A stretch of DNA of 12,076 bases from Methanobacteriota archaeon (GTDB taxonomy: Archaea > Altiarchaeota > Altiarchaeia > IMC4 > QMZM01): assembly GCA_903930485.1 (NCBI GenBank), contig CAIYYO010000006.1, forward strand, positions 1 through 12,076, read 5' to 3'. Shown here piece by piece: positions 6,454 to 12,076 of this stretch. The notes below the pieces were generated by a model. That model was not told the DNA's origin, did not search any database, and worked only from the letters and a program-made list of their open reading frames with translations. How positions within the stretch are numbered: the first letter of the stretch is position 1; each line of letters begins with the position of its first letter. The position numbers and the translations under genes are program-made.

Positions 6454-6920
6454 CAGCAAGGCTTTTTCTTCAGGACCCGGCCGTCGGCGTCGATCTCTCC
6501 CCGGTTTATCCGGTCGCTTGATAGCGGTTTCCCGTCGTCCGCGAGGACTATAGGTACTACGACGATCGTCAGCTTCTCCAGGCCTTTCTTGAACCTTATG
6601 GCATTTATCTCGGATGCGCGCAGCAGGGTTTCCTCGCTAGCCATGATGCAGTCTATGTCAGGGTCCAGTGTCGCGACGCCGTAGGAGTCGTCTATCTTTA
6701 TCACCTTGTACGGCTTATGGAATTCCTTGACGTAATGTTCCAGGTTCTGTTTGCGTTTCTCGTAAGGCAGGACGTCCCCCACCCGGAACCTTTTCGCGAA
6801 ATCGTCGGACGTGAGGCCTATGACCACGCTCTCTCCGACGCGGAACCCTGTGTCCAGAAGCTTCTTATGCCCCTTGTGCAGCATGTCGTACGTGCCGCCT
6901 ATCACAACCTTTTTGAACAT
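6453..6920 (-). CDS. coaD: Archaeal-type phosphopantetheine adenylyltransferase (CoaD/PPAT)
   Basis: The protein has 155 residues. The N-terminus carries GGTYDMLHKGHKKLL at 8-22 with the HxGH nucleotidyltransferase signature at H15-H18, then GLTSDDFAKR at 35-44 and the C-terminal SSDRINRGEID at 134-144, which corresponds to the family's SST-x-R-x-GEID nucleotide-binding segment. These features match the archaeal and eukaryote-like PPAT family (COG1019), not bacterial CoaD. It transfers AMP from ATP to 4'-phosphopantetheine to give dephospho-CoA, the penultimate step of CoA synthesis, in the cytosol. It heads a tight three-gene operon, with coaB overlapping its stop by one base. A TATA box about 31-37 nt upstream implies a leader of roughly 10 nt. 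Confidence 0.95.
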   Translation of the reverse strand: MFKKVVIGGTYDMLHKGHKKLLDTGFRVGESVVIGLTSDDFAKRFRVGDVLPYEKRKQNLEHYVKEFHKPYKVIKIDDSYGVATLDPDIDCIMASEETLLRASEINAIRFKKGLEKLTIVVVPIVLADDGKPLSSDRINRGEIDADGRVLKKKPC

Positions 6921-6950
6921 TTTTTTATTTGACTATAGGCAGTGCGCGGC

Positions 6951-6957
6951 TATAAAT
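6951..6957 (-). promoter_or_regulatory. TATA box of the coaD operon
   Basis: ATTTATA on the minus strand is centred about 34 nt before the coaD ATG. An archaeal start site about 25 nt downstream would give a leader near 10 nt, with no Shine-Dalgarno site. The element is followed by a GC-rich segment and then an AT-rich initiator-like stretch. Confidence 0.55.
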
Positions 6958-6958
6958 C

Positions 6959-6976
6959 ACGACCCTGCCCGGTCGT
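6959..6976. promoter_or_regulatory. Inverted repeat between two divergent TATA boxes, candidate operator
   Basis: ACGACC-N6-GGTCGT is a perfect 6-bp dyad occupying exactly the space between the coaD TATA box (6951-6957) and the glycosyltransferase TATA-like element (6977-6984). Its arms cover the BRE position of both promoters, so a dimeric protein bound here could affect both. It could also be chance, as 6-bp dyads are not rare. Confidence 0.4.
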
Positions 6977-6984
6977 CTTATTAA
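6977..6984 (+). promoter_or_regulatory. TATA-like element for the glycosyltransferase, leaderless spacing
   Basis: CTTATTAA is centred about 27 nt before the ATG at 7008, the spacing expected for a leaderless archaeal transcript. No Shine-Dalgarno site precedes that ATG. The alternative TATAAAT at 6951-6957 would give a leader of about 25-30 nt. Confidence 0.45.
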
Positions 6985-7007
6985 CCTCTTAAACGAAATA
7001 ATTTCCA

Positions 7008-7940
7008 ATGATCTCTGTCGTGATCCCGGTATACAACGAGGAGGAGAACATACCGAGCCTGTATTCCAAGCTGAAGGACGTTCTTGAAAGGATCCGTGCC
7101 GAATACGAGATCATATTCATAGACGACGGCTCCACGGACAAGAGTTTCAGCCTGCTCGCCGGCATCCATTCAAAGGACGGCAGGGTCAAGGTCATAAAAT
7201 TCAGGAAGAACTTCGGGCAGACCGCGGCTATGTCGGCGGGTTTCGAGCAGTCCAAGGGCGACGTCCTGATAACCATGGATTCCGACCTCCAGAACGATCC
7301 TGAAGACATCCCAATGCTCCTGAAGAAACTGGACGAAGGATTCGACCTGGTCAGCGGCTGGCGGGCAGGGAGGAAGGACCCGGTCACGAAGAAGATCCCT
7401 TCGATGATCTCCAACACGCTGGCGCGCTATCTGACAGGCGTCGACATACACGATTCCGGATGCACTCTCAAGGCTTACCGGAGGGAGACCCTCCAGGGAC
7501 TGGAACTATACGGCGAACTGCACAGGTACATCCCTGCCCTCGTGGCATGGAAAGGCTTCAGGATAGGCGAAGTCAAGGTGACTCATCACCCTAGAGAGAA
7601 GGGGAAGACTAAATACGGTATAAGCCGGCTGTTCAAAGGCGTCCTGGACCTGATGCTCGTTACGTTCTGGCAGAAGTATTCCAACAGGCCCATCCACATC
7701 TTCGGCGGCTTCGGGCTCCTGCTGACGTTCCTGGGCGTCGTTTTCGCCGGCTACCTTGGCCTGCTCAGGATATTCTACGACTATCCGCTCTCGGACAAGC
7801 CGGCATTCCTCGTAGCGGTCCTGATGATAGTCGTAGGGGTCCAGTTCATAGGCACCGGGATACTCGCGGACATAATGCTGAAGACGTACTACGGGCAGGG
7901 GACGAGAAAGGCTTATTCGATAGAGAAAAAGATTATCTGA
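7008..7940 (+). CDS. Polyprenyl-phosphate glycosyltransferase, GT2 family (dolichol-phosphate sugar synthase / GtrB type)
   Basis: The protein has 310 residues. The GT-A domain spans about 1-225: SVVIPVYNEEENI at 3-15, IIFIDDGSTD at 35-44, RKNFGQTAAMSAGFE at 66-80, the DXD motif D91-S92-D93 followed by LQNDPEDI, SGWRAGRKDP at 116-125, then SGCTLKAYRRE and HRYIP at 182-186, and the REKGKTKYG segment near 206-214. Two membrane helices follow at about 230-256 and 268-290, as in GtrB and related enzymes. It should transfer a sugar from a nucleotide donor to a polyprenyl or dolichyl phosphate on the cytosolic face. That lipid sugar would feed N-glycosylation or another surface glycan. The sugar cannot be read from sequence. 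A methyltransferase follows 10 nt later, and sequon-rich exported proteins come next, which suits a surface-glycan role. Confidence 0.93.
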   Translation: MISVVIPVYNEEENIPSLYSKLKDVLERIRAEYEIIFIDDGSTDKSFSLLAGIHSKDGRVKVIKFRKNFGQTAAMSAGFEQSKGDVLITMDSDLQNDPEDIPMLLKKLDEGFDLVSGWRAGRKDPVTKKIPSMISNTLARYLTGVDIHDSGCTLKAYRRETLQGLELYGELHRYIPALVAWKGFRIGEVKVTHHPREKGKTKYGISRLFKGVLDLMLVTFWQKYSNRPIHIFGGFGLLLTFLGVVFAGYLGLLRIFYDYPLSDKPAFLVAVLMIVVGVQFIGTGILADIMLKTYYGQGTRKAYSIEKKII

Positions 7941-7950
7941 ATAATAAAAA

Positions 7951-8655
7951 ATGAGCGTAGAACGAGGCGGCGAGTACGAGAAAAAAGGCGACTACCACAA
8001 GGAGCTGGACAAGAACTGGAAGTACTACCCAGTCTACAAGAAAAAGATGGAGTACCTGGACGGGTTCTTCAAAAGCGTCCCGAAAAATTCAAGGATACTC
8101 GACGTAGGATGCGGCGAAGGCATACTCGTCGAAAAGCTCCATAAGATGGGATACGACGTGACAGGCCTCGACCTTGCATACTCCTCGGATCTCGTGAGAA
8201 AGGGGGACATACTGAACATGCCCTTCCCGGACGGCGGTTTCGATTACATCCTATGCCTCGACGTCCTCGAGCACCTTTATTACGACAAGCAGGCTCCAGC
8301 GATCCTGGAAATGAAAAGGGTGCTCAAAAGCGACGGCGTCCTGGTCTTATCCCTGCCCAACCTGGCCCACTTCGCTTCAAGGATCTCTTTCCTGTTCACC
8401 GGCAGGCTCCTGAGGACTTCGAGCATAGACCGCCACCCCGGGGACAGGCCGATAAAAGAGTTCTACGGGCTCGCGAAAAACGCCGGATTCTCGACCTACA
8501 AAATAAAGGGGATCTTTCCGACGTTCCCATGCGCTTCAGTCCTAACATATCTCTATCCCGGAAAAGTCCTTGCCCTCCACGGTTTTCTGAACAGGTTTTT
8601 TGCCTATCCGCCGATCTGTTTTCTAAACATAATGTTCTGCAGAAAAAGCCGTTAA
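7951..8655 (+). CDS. Class I SAM-dependent methyltransferase, probably acting on a glycan or lipid
   Basis: The protein has 234 residues. The Rossmann methyltransferase motifs are clear: motif I ILDVGCGEG at 49-57, the acidic end of beta-2 in VTGLDL at 70-75, NMPFPDGGFDYILCLDVLEHL at about 89-109 and the VLKSDGVLVLSLPN strand at 124-137. A Met-11-type family placement (UbiE/COQ5-like) fits, but the substrate is not defined. The C-terminal 50 residues are hydrophobic and aromatic (for example RFFAYPPICFLNIMF), so the enzyme may sit at the membrane and act on a lipid-linked substrate. It begins 10 nt after the glycosyltransferase stop with no Shine-Dalgarno site, so the two are very likely cotranscribed. 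Methylation of a surface sugar is the likeliest role, by position only. Confidence 0.9.
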   Translation: MSVERGGEYEKKGDYHKELDKNWKYYPVYKKKMEYLDGFFKSVPKNSRILDVGCGEGILVEKLHKMGYDVTGLDLAYSSDLVRKGDILNMPFPDGGFDYILCLDVLEHLYYDKQAPAILEMKRVLKSDGVLVLSLPNLAHFASRISFLFTGRLLRTSSIDRHPGDRPIKEFYGLAKNAGFSTYKIKGIFPTFPCASVLTYLYPGKVLALHGFLNRFFAYPPICFLNIMFCRKSR

Positions 8656-8660
8656 CTCAT

Positions 8661-8669
8661 TTTATTTAT
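8661..8669 (+). promoter_or_regulatory. TATA-like element for the 725-residue surface protein
   Basis: TTTATTTAT is centred about 25 nt before ATG 8690 and starts 6 nt after the methyltransferase stop. The spacing fits a leaderless transcript, as there is no Shine-Dalgarno site. It could equally be part of a T-rich end of the preceding transcript. Confidence 0.45.
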
Positions 8670-8689
8670 CTTTAGTATCAATATTAATC

Positions 8690-10867
8690 ATGCCCTCAAA
8701 CCTTTCCCTGGCGAAAAAGACCCCGGCATTATTGATCCTGGCAATCTGCACGTTATGGGCTCTCTCAGTTACGGCGCATGCGGCCGATATCCTTAAGGAC
8801 CTGCGTACCGACCCGGCCCGGCCCGCTCTTGAAGGAAAGATGACCCTGGTCGCGGACCTCGCAGGAGACACCTGCAATACAGAGATCAGGTACGCCATAG
8901 ACAACCGTTCGCTGGGCGGAAAGAACGTCCTATGCGACACCGCCGAGGAGCGGTCGAGGGAATTGAACCCGTCGAAGGAAGGATACGCCTGTGGGACTCA
9001 CACGGCGACTGCGCAGATCTACACGGACGGCGTCCTCGTCGACAACATCTCGAAAGACATAATCATAGGAAACCAGCCAGTCATCTCATTGATCGGCGAC
9101 CCGGTCCTCGGCTCGGAGGAGCGGATCCTTTTCAAAGACCCGGTGACCGGAACCCCGGTCGATAACATAAGAGTCAGGATATACAACATCTTTGAAGGAA
9201 AGACGAGCGCCAAACAATACAGGACCGACGCGAACGGCTCCATCCTTTTCAGCCCGGACTATACAGGCGACCATCTGCTCCTCATAGACGAGCCGGATAT
9301 GTGCGGCGAGCTTTCTTTCCCTGTTAAAAAAGCGTACAACATAGACGGGCCTTATCCGCCTAACCCAATGGTAGGCGATGAGGTAAAGCTCCTCCTGCCC
9401 GCGGGCGTCAGCATGCGCGTCGTGGACGATGCGGGGAATACGTATCTGGCAGGCAATATGAGCGTGGAGGGAAGGGTTAATTTCACGATAGATGCGCCCG
9501 GAAAATACACCATCGCTATAGGCGAGGAGAGCGCCATCTATTCGGTGAAGAACGTCAGCATCAACGTGTCGGACAAGCCGGGTTCCATGCTTAAGTCAGA
9601 GCCTTCGAAGGCCCTGCTCGGCGGCAGCGTTCTGGTCACCGCTTACTCCGGCAATGCGTCGATAAAGAACGCCCGGCTTACGGTTTCAAGCGATTCCAAA
9701 GGGCCGGAAGAATACACCACCGACTCCGAAGGCAAAATAATCTACACGCCGTCGGCAACAGGAGTCTATACCGTGTCTTTCAAAGACCCCGGTTTTCAGG
9801 AATCCAACTCCTCGTTCTACGTCAGCGGAATCCTTAAAGCAGGATACAGTCCGGGCAATCCTAGAACCGATATGGACGTCACGATCGAGGTGATGGATGA
9901 ATCGAATCATCCCGCGCAGGGCGCCACTGTTTCCGTAGGCGGCACCGCCCTTGGGACGACCGGCCCGGACGGGAAGGCAACCATCAGGATAACAGAAACT
10001 GGCAGCCACTACCTGTCAGTCGCCAAACAAGACTACGCCGGCGACTCCCTCCAGCTGAACGTATCCTCGCCCCTTACAGTAGAGCTAAGCTCAGCCGACG
10101 TTGTGCTCGACAAGGAAATATCCATCAAGTCGCACGATTCCCAGAACAGGGAAGTATCGGCCGAATATGTGATCGTCAAACCCGACGGGAAACAGGTGAC
10201 GACCGGTAGCCCGTATAAACCCGACAAGGCCGGCAACTATAAAATAAGCGCCCGGAAGGACAACTATATAGGCGCATCGATCGCGTTCATCGTAAGGCCT
10301 AGGCCGGTCGACATGACAGTCAACCTCGCCGGCGACGACCTGCTCTTGAACGTGTCGAGCAGGGGCCAGCCGGTCGCGGGACTACACATACTCATAGAAT
10401 CAAGCACCGGGACCATCGATGCCGTGACCAACAGCAAGGGAAAGACCTCAGTCCAGATCAAAGACACCGGAGAATTGATCATAACCGCCAACCCCGGGAA
10501 CATCGATCCCGATTACGGAACGAGCGTGAAGAACCAGAAGATAGTCAAGCAAAGGGAGATATCGAGCCTGCTCGTGATATTCGTCGTGATCGCCCTGCTT
10601 GCTTTGCTGGCGTCGGTCATAGTCTATGTCACGCCCAGGAAAGACAAAAAAGGTCGAGGCTCTTCCGGAAGCGGCCAGGTCCAGTCCGGGCCACAGGGCA
10701 GGAGCAGGGAGCCTTATTTCGACTCGGGCACGGGAAGCTCAGGCCTCAGGAAGAGCCCTATCCTTGACAAAAAAAGGTCTGAATACCGGCATGCGCGGGC
10801 GAAGGACAAAAAGCCGGCCGGGTCTTTTTTCGAAAAAAAGGAAGGATCGAGCCTTTCAAGGAAATGA
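8690..10867 (+). CDS. Large exported protein of tandem Ig-like repeats with a C-terminal helix and basic cytoplasmic tail
   Basis: The protein has 725 residues. A signal peptide spans about 1-30 (KK, then a hydrophobic core, ending TAHA-AD). The ectodomain (31-620) is a string of beta-sandwich units of about 80-100 residues resembling carboxypeptidase-regulatory or bacterial Ig-like repeats. Each has a D-x-x-G-x turn and a G-x-Y/H strand: YRTDANGSILFSP (177-189), YTTDSEGKIIYTP (342-354), TTGPDGKATIRI (423-434), VTNSKGKTSVQI (579-590). A helix at about 625-647 is followed by 75 residues with 20 Lys/Arg and only 8 acidic residues. Eleven N-X-S/T sequons lie in the ectodomain and none in the tail. 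Early cysteines (62, 82, 101, 205) may form disulfides. It is probably a surface or envelope glycoprotein; the partner of the basic tail is unknown. The next gene is a related repeat protein. Confidence 0.9.
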   Translation: MPSNLSLAKKTPALLILAICTLWALSVTAHAADILKDLRTDPARPALEGKMTLVADLAGDTCNTEIRYAIDNRSLGGKNVLCDTAEERSRELNPSKEGYACGTHTATAQIYTDGVLVDNISKDIIIGNQPVISLIGDPVLGSEERILFKDPVTGTPVDNIRVRIYNIFEGKTSAKQYRTDANGSILFSPDYTGDHLLLIDEPDMCGELSFPVKKAYNIDGPYPPNPMVGDEVKLLLPAGVSMRVVDDAGNTYLAGNMSVEGRVNFTIDAPGKYTIAIGEESAIYSVKNVSINVSDKPGSMLKSEPSKALLGGSVLVTAYSGNASIKNARLTVSSDSKGPEEYTTDSEGKIIYTPSATGVYTVSFKDPGFQESNSSFYVSGILKAGYSPGNPRTDMDVTIEVMDESNHPAQGATVSVGGTALGTTGPDGKATIRITETGSHYLSVAKQDYAGDSLQLNVSSPLTVELSSADVVLDKEISIKSHDSQNREVSAEYVIVKPDGKQVTTGSPYKPDKAGNYKISARKDNYIGASIAFIVRPRPVDMTVNLAGDDLLLNVSSRGQPVAGLHILIESSTGTIDAVTNSKGKTSVQIKDTGELIITANPGNIDPDYGTSVKNQKIVKQREISSLLVIFVVIALLALLASVIVYVTPRKDKKGRGSSGSGQVQSGPQGRSREPYFDSGTGSSGLRKSPILDKKRSEYRHARAKDKKPAGSFFEKKEGSSLSRK

Positions 10868-10886
10868 CCTGCTCTGGGCAGGTCAT
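10864..10886 (+). terminator. Perfect 9-bp inverted repeat at the stop codon: terminator hairpin or operator
   Basis: ATGACCTGC-TCTGG-GCAGGTCAT forms a perfect 9-bp stem with a 5-nt loop. The left arm overlaps the TGA stop at 10865-10867. Just after it lies CTTTTTATA, which could act as a U-rich terminator or as the TATA box of the next gene. Archaea seldom need a hairpin to terminate, so an operator is also possible. Confidence 0.5.
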
Positions 10887-10899
10887 AAAACTTTTTATA
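10887..10899 (+). promoter_or_regulatory. BRE and TATA box of the second repeat protein
   Basis: AAAACTTTTTATA reads as a BRE-like A-rich element followed by a TATA box. A start site about 25 nt downstream would leave a leader of roughly 33 nt before ATG 10955. A second AT-rich stretch at 10912-10934 is placed for a leaderless start, so two start sites are possible. Confidence 0.55.
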
Positions 10900-10954
10900 C
10901 TTGTTGGTATCAAATATAATATATATTATTTTATCGATTTTTGACCTAAAGAAA

Positions 10955-12076
10955 ATGAATCTAAAAATTCCCGCATTAGTGGCCGCCCTCCTTGTTTTAG
11001 GGGCGTTTATGGGAGCAGCGACGAAAGTTGACCTGGACAGCATCGAAGTAAGCCTTTCGGACAAATTGAACGACACAGGCTCGGATTCTCTGGTCGTCAA
11101 TGTCGGAACGACGTTCTACACTCATATAAACTTCGTAAACCCTGACAAGGACCAGGACAGTTCAGACGTGGAGATGGTGATATCCGTGGGCGACGTGGTC
11201 GTTTATGACAAGACCAAGACATTCGATTTTGTCTCGGGCGTAGACCAGAACATAACCATCAAATCCGACGACTTCTCGCAGGACGACTTATGGCAGGGCA
11301 ACCTGATGGCTTACTCCTGCGGCAGAAAGACCCTGAAAGTCGCCGTATCAGGGGACATCAAGGCCAAGAGGACAGCCAATGCCGATATCAAGTACCAGGG
11401 AGACAAGCTCAATTTGGACGTTACCCCTTCAAAGCCCAAGATCTCGGACAACATAAAAGTCCATGTAACCGACGAAAACGGCGACGACGTGTCGGACATC
11501 AATGTAAAATTCACCCTCCTGGCGAACGCTTCCGAGTGGAGCAGGGATGACCAGACATACAACTCAAAGACGGACAACAACGGAATAAAGCAGCTGACGC
11601 TCTCTTCAGAATTCACTGAAAGCCCGTACGGCACCTACCAGATAGACGCATGGGAAAAAGACGGCAGCTACTGCAAGGAGACGGCCTCGATAGACGCCAG
11701 CCACTCGCTTGCCATATCGAGCATAGAGCCTTCCGACGCTACTGCAGGCCAGAATATAAGAGTCAAAGTATCCGACGAGACCGGCAGCGGTGTTGCTGGC
11801 GCACAGGTCACCGTAAGCAAGACAGGCGGGCCTTTGACATTCACCACCGATGCGGGAGGCATCTCGACGTTCCAGATAGATGACGTAGGAACCTTCGAAG
11901 TGATCGCCTCAAAAGACGGCTACGCCGACAGCGCTACTAAGACCGTAAAAGTGATGGAAAAAGGGTCGCTGAAGATAGACGTAACCCCGAGCAGCCAGGA
12001 AGTCGGAAAAGATGTCACAATAACGGTATCCGGGAGCGACGGAAACGCCCTCACCAACGCCAAGGTAACGATCAGC
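10955..12076 (+). CDS. Partial exported Ig-like repeat protein, paralogue of the upstream surface protein
   Basis: The frame is open from ATG 10955 to the right edge, 374 codons, with the C-terminus missing. A signal peptide spans about 1-22 (a short LKIPALVAALLVLGAFMGAA core). The first 140 residues form a distinct N-terminal domain. From about 150 the protein shows repeats with a common pattern [V/I]xPS...G/D..I.V.V.D..G..V..A.VT: starts at about V156, I257 and V343, the last running off the edge. These resemble the units of the preceding gene. Sequons N39, N99 and N191 and two cysteines (122, 240) are present. No cell-wall sorting or membrane segment is visible in this part; one may lie beyond the edge. 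Tandem placement suggests duplication of a surface protein. Adhesin, S-layer or envelope structural roles are all open. Confidence 0.88.
   Translation, partial: MNLKIPALVAALLVLGAFMGAATKVDLDSIEVSLSDKLNDTGSDSLVVNVGTTFYTHINFVNPDKDQDSSDVEMVISVGDVVVYDKTKTFDFVSGVDQNITIKSDDFSQDDLWQGNLMAYSCGRKTLKVAVSGDIKAKRTANADIKYQGDKLNLDVTPSKPKISDNIKVHVTDENGDDVSDINVKFTLLANASEWSRDDQTYNSKTDNNGIKQLTLSSEFTESPYGTYQIDAWEKDGSYCKETASIDASHSLAISSIEPSDATAGQNIRVKVSDETGSGVAGAQVTVSKTGGPLTFTTDAGGISTFQIDDVGTFEVIASKDGYADSATKTVKVMEKGSLKIDVTPSSQEVGKDVTITVSGSDGNALTNAKVTIS

Noticed and set aside
6454..6459. Upstream TTG start for coaB
   Set aside because: ATG at 6453 shares a base with the coaD stop and begins directly at the conserved first strand; TTG adds two residues without a ribosome site.
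10868..10954. tRNA or small RNA gene in the 87-nt gap
   Set aside because: Only one 9-bp stem and AT-rich promoter-like sequence are present; there is no cloverleaf or box C/D or H/ACA signature.

Overview
The window looks archaeal. It carries a wybutosine-pathway Taw3, an RtcB RNA ligase without an intein, an archaeal-type (COG1019-like) phosphopantetheine adenylyltransferase, AT-rich TATA elements about 25-30 nt upstream of first genes that appear leaderless, GGTGAT/GGAG Shine-Dalgarno sites before some internal genes, and frequent ATA and AGG/AGA codons. The many small membrane proteins and Ig-like surface proteins would suit a DPANN-type or Altiarchaeota-like lineage, but the sequence does not settle this. 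There are 12 credible protein genes, two of them cut by the window edges. Coding density is very high: no gene-free stretch reaches 100 nt. I found no tRNA, rRNA, CRISPR array or insertion sequence.

Layout. (1) 1-2412, minus strand: two secreted or membrane proteins. The first has a signal anchor, six extracellular cysteines and an EF-hand-type calcium loop. The second has an Ig-like N-terminus, a Gln-rich linker, one membrane helix and a helical cytoplasmic domain, and runs off the left edge. (2) 2467-5164, plus strand: taw3, rtcB and two small paralogous membrane proteins, a tRNA/RNA maturation cluster. (3) 5166-6920, minus strand: coaD, a stand-alone coaB and an unrecognised membrane-anchored protein, packed 0-1 nt apart. 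This CoA operon converges on the rtcB cluster with a single base between the stop codons. (4) 7008-8655, plus strand: a dolichol-phosphate-type glycosyltransferase and a SAM methyltransferase. (5) 8690-12076, plus strand: two large exported proteins built of related Ig-like repeats, the second cut by the right edge.

How it fits together. The glycosyltransferase probably charges a polyprenyl phosphate with a sugar. The neighbouring exported proteins are rich in N-X-S/T sequons, all on the predicted outer side of their membrane helices, so regions 1, 4 and 5 can be read as a cell-surface glycoprotein locus interrupted by housekeeping RNA and CoA genes. The most useful leads are: a Thr where the CoaB family usually has its catalytic Asn; a dyad placed exactly between two divergent TATA boxes; a perfect 9-bp dyad overlapping a stop codon next to the following gene's promoter; the basic cytoplasmic tail of the 725-residue surface protein; and the EF-hand loop.
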